44,792 nucleotides of DNA from Thermocaproicibacter sp041859875 (GCA_041859875.1 JBFLFY010000019.1:1-44792); one strand, 5' to 3'; counted from the first letter of the stretch, positions 32,980 through 41,082 are shown. Notes: generated by a model from the sequence alone, not told the origin. Made by a program: numbers and translations.

Positions 32980-34233
32980 TTGAAAGGAGTGGTTCTTATC
33001 GTTCAGGCATTACGCTCCTGCACTTCCGTTTTCAGCGGGAAAAAGGGTATTTCTCAGACCGATATTAACTGCGCCGCAGTTTTGATTTTTACCATCTCGA
33101 TTTTTCTGCCGTTTTACTTTAGTCTGGTAACAGTGTCGTGCATTGCATTCCTTACTATTGTAAAGTGCCGTATCCGCACGAAGGCATTCAGCGCACCGTA
33201 TACCAAACTGATTTTTACGTTCCTTGCCGGTTCGTTTTTTGTAGCCGCCATTTATAACAACTACAAGGGTATGGCGTATTCCATCCTGATTTACGCGATT
33301 GTAACATGCGGCCTTTACTTCCGCAGCATCATGACGAAGCGCCTGTTCCACCTTTCCATGGATACGGCGTGCGCCGCCAGCGTGTGGTGTGCTGTTATTG
33401 CCGTTGTACAGAAAGCGACTGCATACGCTGCGGCTCCAAATTACCGTCCCGTTTCGGTCTTTACAAATGCAAATTACTATGGCATGATGATTGAGTTCGT
33501 AGTGATTATCGCACTGTACCGCATTTTTACAAACCCGAAGCGTGCACCGTTCTACGCGATGGTTCTTGCCTGTAATTTTGTTGGCCTTTACCTCACGGCA
33601 AGCTGCTCTTCGATGCTGGCAACCATTTGTGCTGCAGCTGTGATTTTGATTTACAAGCGGAAGTCAAAAGTCACGCTCGTGTTTGCTGCTTCAGCCGCTG
33701 CCGGCCTTTTACTGATTCTGCTTTTCCCGGCAATTCTTCCAAGGAGTTCGGTTGCGCTTGAAACAACCGTTGCACAGCGCTTTTCCATTTGGGGTGCTTC
33801 TTGGCGGGCAATTAAAGGAACACCGATTTTTGGGCGCGGCGCTACTGCTTACCAGATGATTTGCGAGCAGTTCGGCGGGTACAAAACATATCACTGCCAT
33901 AATCTGTTCTTGGATACACTCCTGAACTTTGGTATTGTCGGGCTTGTTGCCATTTCCACATACCTGATTCGGCTGGTACGTCTCTTTATCCTGAAGTTCC
34001 GCTGTAATGTGTGCCGCGGCATGGATATTCTTGCTTTCGCAGCGCTTACAGCTGTACTCGTTCACGGCCTTACCGATGTCACCATCCTCTGGATTCAGAC
34101 GGGAGCACTTTTCTTCCTGATTCTTTCTTCTGTAGGCATTGGTGCTGCGCCGCTGGAGGAAAAGCTACGGATTTCGGTTCCACTTACCGAAAAGCGCAAG
34201 GTGTCCGCTCAGACAGTATATTTTAAGAATTAG
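32980..34233 (+). CDS. O-antigen ligase/polymerase-like membrane protein
   Basis: A 417-aa (or about 411-aa) protein with about ten transmembrane segments. The Wzy/WaaL signature is the periplasmic-side YHCHNLFLDTLLNFGIVG near residue 305. It probably joins or polymerises a surface polysaccharide, but no glycan cluster is adjacent. The start is unclear: TTG 32980 lies before the only good AAAGGAG (32982-32988); the codon ideally placed after that site is ATC (32998-33000). Confidence 0.75.
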   Translation: MKGVVLIVQALRSCTSVFSGKKGISQTDINCAAVLIFTISIFLPFYFSLVTVSCIAFLTIVKCRIRTKAFSAPYTKLIFTFLAGSFFVAAIYNNYKGMAYSILIYAIVTCGLYFRSIMTKRLFHLSMDTACAASVWCAVIAVVQKATAYAAAPNYRPVSVFTNANYYGMMIEFVVIIALYRIFTNPKRAPFYAMVLACNFVGLYLTASCSSMLATICAAAVILIYKRKSKVTLVFAASAAAGLLLILLFPAILPRSSVALETTVAQRFSIWGASWRAIKGTPIFGRGATAYQMICEQFGGYKTYHCHNLFLDTLLNFGIVGLVAISTYLIRLVRLFILKFRCNVCRGMDILAFAALTAVLVHGLTDVTILWIQTGALFFLILSSVGIGAAPLEEKLRISVPLTEKRKVSAQTVYFKN

Positions 34234-34262
34234 CGGAGTGCGCAGATATATTTGTTTTTGCT

Positions 34263-34302
34263 ATCCCTCGCCAATCGATTCCGGCGAGGGATATTTTACT
34301 TT
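34263..34302 (+). terminator. Terminator between the ligase-like gene and mgtA
   Basis: ATCCCTCGCC (34263-34272) pairs with GGCGAGGGAT (34283-34292), followed by ATTTTACTTTT. The mgtA ribosome binding site lies just beyond, so it may also regulate mgtA. Confidence 0.7.
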
Positions 34303-34316
34303 TAAGAAAGTAGGTG

Positions 34317-36983
34317 ATGAAAGTGAAAAAAATTGGGAAAAAGGTCAATTCTGCAACAGCCGGTGCAAAAGAAATTGCACAGTCGCTTACAGAATACTCC
34401 AAAATGGAAAAGTACATTCTCCTTTCACAGCTGAAAACGCGGGAACAAGGACTTGATTTTGTAGATGTTGAGCTCCTTTCGGACAAGTACCCGAGTAACG
34501 AGATTTCACATGAAAAGCCGAAACCGTGGTATGAACAGCTGGCGAAAGCCTTCATTAACCCGTTTACCCTTGTGCTGGTGGTGATTGCGGCCATTTCTTT
34601 TCTGACCTCGTATGTCTTAGCACAGCCTGGTCAAAAGGATCTTTCCGCTGTTATCGTAATTTTGGTGCTGGTGCTTATCAGCGGCGGGCTGCGCTTTTTT
34701 CAGGAGTTTCGTTCCGGCAAAGAAGCCGAGGGGCTTCGCTCATTGGTAAAAACAACGGCAGCGGTCATCCGGCGTGAAAACGGCAAAGAGGAAATCAATA
34801 TGGCTGATATTTTACCCGGCGATATTGTTGTCCTCTCTGCCGGTGACATGATTCCGGCTGATGTACGGGTGCTGAAAGCAAAAGACCTTTTTGTGAGCCA
34901 GTCTGCATTAACTGGTGAATCCGCGATGGTGGAAAAGTTTGCCGAAGCAGACCAAAGTGCGGATGAAAGCAATCTGTTTGACCTTAAGAATATATGCTTT
35001 ATGGGAACAAATGTAGTCAGCGGTTCAGCTACAGCAGTTGTTCTCGCTACAGGAGACCGGACTTATTTCGGCAATATGGCGAAGGCCCTTTCCGGCCAGC
35101 GTGCGCCGACAAGCTTCGACCGCGGTGTAAACTCTGTTAGCTACCTGCTGATACGTTTTATGTGCGTCATGGTGCCAATTGTTTTTCTGCTGAACGGCTT
35201 TACAAAACACAATTGGCTTCAGGCCCTGCTGTATGCAATCTCCATAGCAATCGGCCTTACGCCTGAAATGCTTCCGATGATTGTCACTACCAACTTAGCC
35301 AAAGGTGCAGTCAGTATGGCACACCAGAAGACGGTCGTTAAGCACCTGAATTCGATTCAGAACTTTGGTGCGATGGATGTTCTGTGCACCGACAAAACAG
35401 GAACCCTTACGCGCGATGAAATCGTAATAGAGCGCCACTTGAATATTAAGGGCGAAGAAGATATGCGCGTACTGCAGTATGCGTACCTGAACAGCTACTT
35501 CCAGACCGGCCTTAAAAACCTGATTGACCTTGCGGTAATTGACAAAGCTTCTGAAAAAAGCGTAACGTACCTCAACAATGAATACCAGAAAGTTGATGAG
35601 ATTCCGTTTGATTTCAGCCGGCGGCGCATGAGCGTTGTGCTGAAAGACCGGCAGGGAGCGACACACCTTATCACGAAAGGCGCAGTGGAGGAACTTCTGC
35701 AGATTTGTACTTCCTGTGAGTACGGCGACCAGGTCTTGCCGCTGACGGGTGAGATACGCACAAAAGTGACGCAGATGGCTGGGGAACTTAATGCGGAAGG
35801 AATGCGTGTCATTGCGGTTGCCTGCAAGGACAATCCTTCGGCAGAAGGCGTTTTTGGCGTAAAAGACGAAAGTAATATGACGCTCATCGGTTACCTTGGG
35901 CTGCTTGACCCGCCGAAAAAATCTGCGGGCACTGCCATACAGGCTTTAAAGCAGTACGGGGTACAGGTGAAAGTCCTTACTGGTGACAATGAGGCGGTAA
36001 CAAAGAAAATCTGCGGCGACGTCGGTTTGGCTTCCGACCAGATCCTTCTTGGTTCTGAAGTTGAGGGCATGGAAGATGAAGAACTGCAGAAAAAGGCTGA
36101 AAATACGACGATATTCGCTAAACTTTCGCCGCTGCAAAAGGGCCGTGTTGTGGGTGCACTGCAAAAGAATGGGCACACAGTTGGTTTTATGGGCGACGGA
36201 ATTAACGACGCTCATGCGCTGAGTAAGGCAGACGTTGGTATTTCGGTTGACACTGCAGTTGACATTGCAAAAGAGAACGCAGATATTATCCTGTTGGAAA
36301 AAGACCTGAATGTGCTGGAACATGGCGTTGTGGAAGGCCGGAAGATTTTTGGCAATATCATTAAGTATATTAAAATGACAGTAAGCTCTAATTTCGGCAA
36401 TATGCTTTCTGTACTTCTTGCAAGTGCTTTTCTGCCGTTCCTGCCAATGATGCCGGTGCAGCTGCTTCTGCTGGACCTGATGTATAATATATCGCAGATA
36501 TCGATTCCGTGGGATAACATGGATGAGGAATATTTGCGTGTTCCGCGCAAGTGGGATGCTTCTGGTATTGGAAAATTCATGCTGTGCATGGGGCCTGTAA
36601 GCTCTGTATTTGATATAACGACATTCCTCTTGATGTGGTTTGTGTTCGGATGCAATACGGCCTCGAATCCGGCGCTCATCGCCTTGTTTAATGCGGGCTG
36701 GTTTGTAGAAAGCCTGATTTCGCAGACACTCATCATTCATCTGATTCGTACGCCGAAGATACCGTTTGTACAGAGCCGCGCCGCAAAACCGGTTGTGCTT
36801 CTGACGTCGGCTATCATGGCGCTGGGTATTGTGATTCCCTTTACGCAGCTTGGCGCTTCTATTGGATTCCACGCGCTGCCGCTTGCGTATTTTGGTTATC
36901 TCGCGGTAATTATTTTAGCGTATATCCTGCTGGCACAGATTGTGAAAACCATTTATATTAAAGTGAACCATTCCTGGCTGTAA
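34317..36983 (+). CDS. mgtA: Magnesium-translocating P-type ATPase
   Basis: An 888-aa P3B-type ATPase that imports Mg2+. Sites: ALTGESAMVEKF, the phosphorylated Asp in LCTDKTGTLTRDE, the hinge FMGDGINDAHALSKADVG, and the MgtA-type C-terminal region LLLDLMYNISQISIPWDN followed by more membrane segments. The start could be GTG 34314, ATG 34317 or GTG 34323, all downstream of GTAGGTG. The leader is short and no M-box riboswitch fits between the preceding terminator and the gene, so Mg2+ control, if any, must be by other means. Confidence 0.92.
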   Translation: MKVKKIGKKVNSATAGAKEIAQSLTEYSKMEKYILLSQLKTREQGLDFVDVELLSDKYPSNEISHEKPKPWYEQLAKAFINPFTLVLVVIAAISFLTSYVLAQPGQKDLSAVIVILVLVLISGGLRFFQEFRSGKEAEGLRSLVKTTAAVIRRENGKEEINMADILPGDIVVLSAGDMIPADVRVLKAKDLFVSQSALTGESAMVEKFAEADQSADESNLFDLKNICFMGTNVVSGSATAVVLATGDRTYFGNMAKALSGQRAPTSFDRGVNSVSYLLIRFMCVMVPIVFLLNGFTKHNWLQALLYAISIAIGLTPEMLPMIVTTNLAKGAVSMAHQKTVVKHLNSIQNFGAMDVLCTDKTGTLTRDEIVIERHLNIKGEEDMRVLQYAYLNSYFQTGLKNLIDLAVIDKASEKSVTYLNNEYQKVDEIPFDFSRRRMSVVLKDRQGATHLITKGAVEELLQICTSCEYGDQVLPLTGEIRTKVTQMAGELNAEGMRVIAVACKDNPSAEGVFGVKDESNMTLIGYLGLLDPPKKSAGTAIQALKQYGVQVKVLTGDNEAVTKKICGDVGLASDQILLGSEVEGMEDEELQKKAENTTIFAKLSPLQKGRVVGALQKNGHTVGFMGDGINDAHALSKADVGISVDTAVDIAKENADIILLEKDLNVLEHGVVEGRKIFGNIIKYIKMTVSSNFGNMLSVLLASAFLPFLPMMPVQLLLLDLMYNISQISIPWDNMDEEYLRVPRKWDASGIGKFMLCMGPVSSVFDITTFLLMWFVFGCNTASNPALIALFNAGWFVESLISQTLIIHLIRTPKIPFVQSRAAKPVVLLTSAIMALGIVIPFTQLGASIGFHALPLAYFGYLAVIILAYILLAQIVKTIYIKVNHSWL

Positions 36984-36994
36984 AGAAGTTTTCC

Positions 36995-37023
36995 TTGCAA
37001 TTACCTTGGCTCAGTGGTATAAT
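36995..37023 (+). promoter_or_regulatory. Promoter of the tRNA-Ala locus
   Basis: TTGCAA (36995-37000), a 17-bp spacer and TATAAT (37018-37023), a strong match just after mgtA. It drives the leader hairpin, the two partial tRNA units and the tRNA gene. Confidence 0.8.
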
Positions 37024-37033
37024 AATAAACATT

Positions 37034-37052
37034 GCGGGAGTTTTTCTCCCGC
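37034..37052 (+). other. Leader hairpin of the tRNA transcript
   Basis: GCGGGAG (37034-37040) pairs with CTCCCGC (37046-37052) around a T5 loop, at or just after the predicted transcript start. TTCTT follows, so weak termination is possible; alternatively it protects the 5' end. Confidence 0.5.
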
Positions 37053-37059
37053 TTCTTAT

Positions 37060-37264
37060 GGGCCTGTAGCTCAGCTGGGAGAGCACGCGGAATGGTTTTA
37101 GCAACGGTGCGTAACTCACTTGGCAGTCACGCGGGTCACATCACAAAATTGAATAAATATATGGGCCTGTAGCTCAGCTGGGAGAGCACGCGGAACGGTT
37201 TTAGTAACGGTGCGTAACTCACTTGGCAGTCACGCGGGCCACATCACAAAATTGAATAACACAT
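37060..37264 (+). repeat. Two tandem units with a partial tRNA-Ala 5' end
   Basis: Units at 37060-37162 (103 bp) and 37163-37264 (102 bp), almost identical. Each opens with the same 25 nt as the tRNA gene that follows (acceptor 5' strand and full D-arm), then diverges exactly before the anticodon stem into a shared 77-nt sequence with no matching acceptor 3' strand or CCA. The two differ by only a few bases in the body (such as GAATGG/GAACGG and GTCAC/GCCAC) and at the 3' junction. They cannot form a normal tRNA. Either they are remnants of repeated recombination at the tRNA or a functional leader. Confidence 0.8.
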
Positions 37265-37340
37265 GGGCCTGTAGCTCAGCTGGGAGAGCGTTCGGTTCGC
37301 ATCCGAGAGGTCGACGGTTCGATCCCGTTCAGGTCCACCA
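37265..37340 (+). tRNA. tRNA-Ala (anticodon CGC)
   Basis: A complete 76-nt cloverleaf with encoded CCA. Acceptor GGGCCTG pairs with CAGGTCC and carries the G3-U70 wobble, the alanine identity mark. D-stem GCTC/GAGC, anticodon stem TTCGG/CCGAG with loop TTCGCAT, giving anticodon CGC (codon GCG), and T-stem GACGG/CCGTT with loop TTCGATC. It is transcribed after the two partial units and ends at the terminator 37346-37379. Confidence 0.95.
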
Positions 37341-37345
37341 TGTAT

Positions 37346-37379
37346 GAGGAAATCTGTAAAAGGATTTCCTCGTTTTTTT
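37346..37379 (+). terminator. Terminator of the tRNA-Ala transcript
   Basis: GAGGAAATC (37346-37354) pairs with GATTTCCTC (37363-37371), followed by GTTTTTTT. The stop of the element's recombinase lies only 5 nt further on. Confidence 0.85.
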
Positions 37380-37383
37380 GCTC

Positions 37384-39027
37384 TTATGCCGTGCGTACAA
37401 GCGCCATATCTCCGGCCTCTACGTTTTCTTTGGACTTCACGCCGCAGAAGCTTTGGAATTCGTCAAAGGAGGCATTGAAGTCCACTTCGATGTTATAGTC
37501 CCGGCCGACGCGGACGGCTTTGATAAACTGTGACACAATCATTTTCTTTGCTGCGAAAGAGCTTTTGTCGTACAGGTCTGCCCAACTTAACAGTCGGTCA
37601 TACTCGCGCTTTCGATTTTCCGAAGTCTCAAGTAAGGCTTTCAATTCCAGGTCTGCCGCATCCAAAGTGGACTGGGCGTCTTTAATTTGTGCTTCGGTTT
37701 CTGAAACCATCGTGTTCAGTAGATCAACACTCATCCTGCTTTCACCGCGAATTACTTTGAGGGTTTCGCTTTTATAATCGTCGAGCTCTTTCCGCTTGCT
37801 CAGCAGATGAGTTTTTGCCATTTCGTATTTTGACTTTGCCAGGTCAATATCCTTTTCATGTTGACCGGAGAGAATCTCCGATTCCGAAGCCGCCGTGATT
37901 TCGGAGAATTTCATACGGATGAGCTGATCGACAATCGCATCGACTTTCTTTACGGAATAGCCGGACTGTCCTTCGCATTTCCCGGGGTGCCGAACTTTGT
38001 AGTGACACTGATATCGCATCCGGATTTCCTTTTGAATGGTGCCGTCCGGCATCTTTTTCTTTCTCCCGCTGGTCGTCAGCGTCAGTCGGTTGCCGCAGTG
38101 GGCACAGAAGATATTTCCCACCAGCAGGGACTTTCCTTTGCAGTTGAGCGGAACCGAGCTATGGGGCTGGGTTCGCTGCCGCATGATATCCTGCGCGTGG
38201 GCAAACACATCGTCGTCGATAATCCGCAGTTCGTCGATATACTGTGACTGGCTGTCGCCGTTCTTGATAATGCCCGTGTACATGACGTTTTTGATGATGC
38301 GGTTCAGGCTCGTGTTGGGGAATCCTTTGCCGTCTCTGCTTTTGATATCGTTGTCATGCAGAAACCGGCACAAACGCTGTGCTCCGAATCCTTCGTCAAC
38401 GTACTTATGGAAGATTAGGCGAACGATTTCGGCTTCGTTTTCGTTGACGGCCAGATCGAACACCTCGCGATTGCGCTTGTTGACACGGCCTTGCTTTACA
38501 AGTCGGTATCCGAACGGGATAGAACCGCCGGTGTATAATCCTTCTTCGGTAAGCTGGCCCAATCTCGTTTTGACACGAACGGAAGTCTTCAGACTTTCAC
38601 CGGAGGCTTGCCAGTAGCGGATGTAGTTCATCAGCTTGTCCACATGGGAGTCAAACCGCTGTTGACCTTCCATCGCGCTCCAGACCTCAACGCCGTTCTT
38701 TACAAACCATTCGACCACAAAGGGTGTTTCATCGTCGCGCCGCCCAAGACGGTCAAACATGAATACCAGCAGAATGTCAAACTTCTTGGCGACTGCGTCC
38801 TGCTGGATATGCTGAATGGCGTCACGGTCTTTTGCGGATACCTTGAATCCGGATACGCCTTTCTCGGAAAACTCTTTGATAATCTTCCAACCCTGCGTGT
38901 CCGCAAACTCACGGCAGCGCTGCTTCTGCATCGGAATGTCGTCCTTTTCCACCTGACCGAGAGTCGATACGCGGTAAAGACAATATACCCGTTTTTGAGA
39001 AACATCAGAATCTATGATTTTATCCAT
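37384..39027 (-). CDS. Large serine recombinase (site-specific integrase)
   Basis: A 547-aa large serine recombinase. The resolvase domain (about 12-155) has the nucleophile Ser21 in YRVSTLGQ and FMFDRLGRRDDETPF; the recombinase domain follows (about 170-290); then a zinc ribbon with FCAHCGNRL and a second Cys pair (about 310-365), and a coiled-coil plus tail (about 390-500). It resembles TndX/TnpX-type integrases that move clostridial conjugative and mobilisable elements. Start at ATG 39027, 8 nt after GAGG; an ATG two codons earlier is too close. It marks the left end of the integrated element and borders the tRNA terminator. Confidence 0.93.
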   Translation of the reverse strand: MDKIIDSDVSQKRVYCLYRVSTLGQVEKDDIPMQKQRCREFADTQGWKIIKEFSEKGVSGFKVSAKDRDAIQHIQQDAVAKKFDILLVFMFDRLGRRDDETPFVVEWFVKNGVEVWSAMEGQQRFDSHVDKLMNYIRYWQASGESLKTSVRVKTRLGQLTEEGLYTGGSIPFGYRLVKQGRVNKRNREVFDLAVNENEAEIVRLIFHKYVDEGFGAQRLCRFLHDNDIKSRDGKGFPNTSLNRIIKNVMYTGIIKNGDSQSQYIDELRIIDDDVFAHAQDIMRQRTQPHSSVPLNCKGKSLLVGNIFCAHCGNRLTLTTSGRKKKMPDGTIQKEIRMRYQCHYKVRHPGKCEGQSGYSVKKVDAIVDQLIRMKFSEITAASESEILSGQHEKDIDLAKSKYEMAKTHLLSKRKELDDYKSETLKVIRGESRMSVDLLNTMVSETEAQIKDAQSTLDAADLELKALLETSENRKREYDRLLSWADLYDKSSFAAKKMIVSQFIKAVRVGRDYNIEVDFNASFDEFQSFCGVKSKENVEAGDMALVRTA

Positions 39028-39155
39028 ATACATAACCTCGATTCAAATATCTGAAAGATGATGCATATGGCTCGTTTCAATATTCAGTTGTCAAGGAGCA
39101 GTGTACACCATCATTATTGCACCTTGGTTGGATGTATGCAAACATGCCAAACGAT

Positions 39156-39341
39156 TCATTTTGGCTGACAGGCTGCAAGCAAAGATTTTTGAATGTTGCC
39201 AAGTGTATTTTCCTTTCCATTTTCCGGATGAGACGAAAGATAGTTAACTTTTACCCTACATCCCTCTATCGTCAGTACCTGGGATATCTTACCGGATTGC
39301 TGATTCATTGTACAAACAGGCTGCAAATTTTCCTGTTTCAT
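39156..39341 (-). CDS. Small TnpW-like transposon protein
   Basis: A 61-aa protein with a well-spaced GGAAGGAG ribosome binding site. Its second half (LTIEGCRVKVNYLSSHPENG, then KENTLGNIQKSLL) has the beta-strand-then-helix pattern of the small TnpW-type proteins found beside large serine recombinases in clostridial elements. No function is known. It lies upstream of the recombinase in the same direction. The overlapping plus-strand frame has no ribosome binding site. Confidence 0.55.
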   Translation of the reverse strand: MKQENLQPVCTMNQQSGKISQVLTIEGCRVKVNYLSSHPENGKENTLGNIQKSLLAACQPK

Positions 39342-39936
39342 AGACGGATGCTCCTTCCCAAATAAAAAAGGATGAGCCGCGCTGAAGAAATCGGGTTACC
39401 TTGCGATAAAAAAGTGTGATCGGCGCGGTTTTCCCTCTGTTTCAATTTGCTTTTATATTTACAGACATTCCGGACGAACAGGCGGCGTACCTGTTACCAT
39501 AGGAATCGCACCTCCCCCCATGATGATGGTGGGCCGTTCTCATTGCCTGCGACGGTTTTATCACGCTCGGGCTGTGACTGAACGGAAGTTTCATTACATA
39601 CAGATCATTGCCGCAGAGCCGTCTGCGCCTATTGGACGCTGCTCTACTTACGGCGCTGGCGTTTTTCGCTCCTTTTCCGTTACGCTGAGATCAATCACCC
39701 TTTCCAGCGTAAGGAAAGATCATGGCGCACCCGCCGCCCGGCTCTCTGTATGCCGCTGCTCGCGGTATGTATCCGGGTTTGTCCCTTATGAAATTTTCAA
39801 GGTTCAACGAGGAAAAAGTATCCTCTACTTATTAGGACGGAAAAAGGCGTTTTGTTTACCCTGATCATAAAATTTTTTTACAATAGAAAGAGCCCAGCGG
39901 TTTTGTTGAACAGCTAGGCTCCTTCCCATGTTGGGG
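39342..39936. other. Structured non-coding region of the element
   Basis: About 595 bp without a convincing gene. It holds several hairpins: CGCAGA with TCTGCG (39612-39627), TTCC-TTACGCTG with CAGCGTAA-GGAA (39675-39716, one bulged G) and a nested stem CCCGG..ATGCCGC with GCGGTAT..CCGGG (39737-39777). A further stem, ACCGCGC with GCGCGGC in the minus-strand leader of the TnpW-like gene, lies near 39380-39440. It may contain a structured RNA, transfer origin or long leader; no strand can be assigned. Confidence 0.45.
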
Positions 39937-40176
39937 CTATTCAATTTCCGGCGGCAGGTTTCGAAATAGATCGCAATCGTAAAAATCTATAATACTCAAA
40001 TCCAATCCATCGCATAACTTCTTGACCGTGACCGCGCTTACGTCCCGGCGCTCTGGTTGTAACATACTGTACACGGTGGAGGGTGTGATGCCAGCCAGTC
40101 TCGCGAGTTGTGTATAAGATATGTTACGCTCTGCACATAATTGCCGAAAGCGTTTCGCAATCGCGTCTTTGATCAT
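39937..40176 (-). CDS. Cro/C1-type HTH repressor of the element
   Basis: A 79-aa single-domain XRE regulator: RFRQLCAERNISYTQLARLA, GITPSTVYSML, then VKKLCDGLDLSIIDFYD. The start is ATG 40176 or GTG 40185, after GAAAGGACG. Two overlapping dyads 45 bp upstream (40223-40252) probably are its own operators. By position it likely controls the element's transfer or excision genes. Confidence 0.87.
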   Translation of the reverse strand: MIKDAIAKRFRQLCAERNISYTQLARLAGITPSTVYSMLQPERRDVSAVTVKKLCDGLDLSIIDFYDCDLFRNLPPEIE

Positions 40177-40222
40177 CACCTTCACCGTCCTTTCAATAGT
40201 CTAACAATAAGCATAGCAATTG

Positions 40223-40252
40223 ATACGCATTAACGTATACGCACTTGCGTAT
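40223..40252. promoter_or_regulatory. Overlapping operators of the XRE repressor
   Basis: Two overlapping dyads: ATACG-N6-CGTAT (40223-40238) and ATACGCA-CT-TGCGTAT (40237-40252), sharing ATACG half-sites, centres 14 bp apart. They are located between the XRE gene and the sigma-like gene's terminator. Confidence 0.65.
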
Positions 40253-40277
40253 TGCATGCTTTTCTGTTAAACTAATT

Positions 40278-40313
40278 CTAAAAGAAAACGGCCCCGTGCA
40301 ATGGCGGGGCCGT
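40278..40313 (-). terminator. Terminator of the sigma-like gene
   Basis: ACGGCCCCG (40288-40296) pairs with CGGGGCCGT (40305-40313). On the minus strand TTTTCTTT follows the stem. Confidence 0.8.
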
Positions 40314-40326
40314 CCGGAACACGTTG

Positions 40327-40743
40327 CTAATCGGTGAGATGCTTTTTTAGTTGGATCAGAGCACGCTTAATCGAATGGCTTACAGCAAACCGATTTACAC
40401 CTTCCAATTCGGCAATCTGGCGGTAGGTCAGGTTGTCCACAAAATGCAAAAGCAATCTCCGATGCTGGGCTTCGGGTAGTTTGCTGACAGCCGCATAAAG
40501 TTGCTGGTAGCTTTCTATTTCCATTACAAGATCGGCGGCGTCTGCCTGTGGATCGTTCATAGCAACGTTGGTTAAACCGTCTATGAAATCCATATTATCG
40601 AGATGTCGCCTGTCTTGCCGCCTTTGGGATCGAATTTGCCGGTCGGACTGTTCCAGCAGTTCCTTGACCGGGGTTGAAACCTCAACGCAAATTTTGCTTC
40701 CACTGGCGGTTTTATATGTTATCGTAACAAGGGACTTGTCCAT
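40327..40743 (-). CDS. Sigma-70 region 4-like regulator of the element
   Basis: A 138-aa protein with a sigma region 4-type helix-turn-helix near its C-terminus (LPEAQHRRLLLHFVDNLTYR, then QIAELEGVNRFAVSHSIKRAL). The N-terminal half is charged and has no region 2. Proteins like this are common regulators in Tn916-like and clostridial conjugative elements. It has its own terminator and a possible attenuator upstream at 40905-40942. Confidence 0.82.
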   Translation of the reverse strand: MDKSLVTITYKTASGSKICVEVSTPVKELLEQSDRQIRSQRRQDRRHLDNMDFIDGLTNVAMNDPQADAADLVMEIESYQQLYAAVSKLPEAQHRRLLLHFVDNLTYRQIAELEGVNRFAVSHSIKRALIQLKKHLTD

Positions 40744-40904
40744 TATGTTACCTCCGTTCGTTTTGACCTTGGGTTAATGGTTGATGAACGGAGAATGGAG
40801 GGGAACGGCACCCGGGAAAAATATCATGCGTAGGCCCGGCGCGGATTTCGGGCAAAGTTGACATGAAGTGGTAGGGTTTATCCTGCGCTTCTGCAAGAGT
40901 GCAT

Positions 40905-40942
40905 AAAAAAACACCAATACGGGAAAATTCCCGCAAGGTGTT
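40905..40942 (-). terminator. Terminator / possible attenuator before the sigma-like gene
   Basis: On the minus strand AACACC, an inner GGGAA/TTCCC stem and GGTGTT, followed by seven T. It lies about 160 nt upstream of the sigma-like gene and inside a 74-codon open frame (40972 to 40748) whose ATG is preceded by GGAAA. This arrangement could be leader-peptide attenuation. Confidence 0.55.
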
Positions 40943-41024
40943 AGTTTGGAAATGGGCGCAGTATTCACCCATGATATTTCCGCGTTTTTTGAAATTATAA
41001 AGAATTAGGCTGTCAGCTAGACCA

Positions 41025-41048
41025 AACCGTTACGGCAAGGTAACGGTT
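41025..41048. repeat. Perfect 9-bp inverted repeat
   Basis: AACCGTTAC (41025-41033), GGCAAG, GTAACGGTT (41040-41048). There is no T-run. It is in the 486-bp non-coding stretch 40744-41229 and could be a protein-binding site or transfer-origin hairpin. CCAATG with CATTGG near 41146 is a smaller repeat. Confidence 0.5.
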
Positions 41049-41082
41049 CCTCCATTGGCCGACGAAAAACACTTGCGCGCAT

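Noticed and set aside
34234..34316. M-box Mg2+ riboswitch before mgtA
   Set aside because: Too little space and no matching fold seen.
35946..36872. Minus-strand open frame of 308 codons
   Set aside because: Antisense to mgtA; Arg/His/Asn-rich and without a ribosome binding site.
39520..39864. Plus-strand open frame in the element
   Set aside because: Runs through the hairpins at 39612-39777, has odd Arg/Ser-rich composition and no ribosome binding site; region treated as non-coding.
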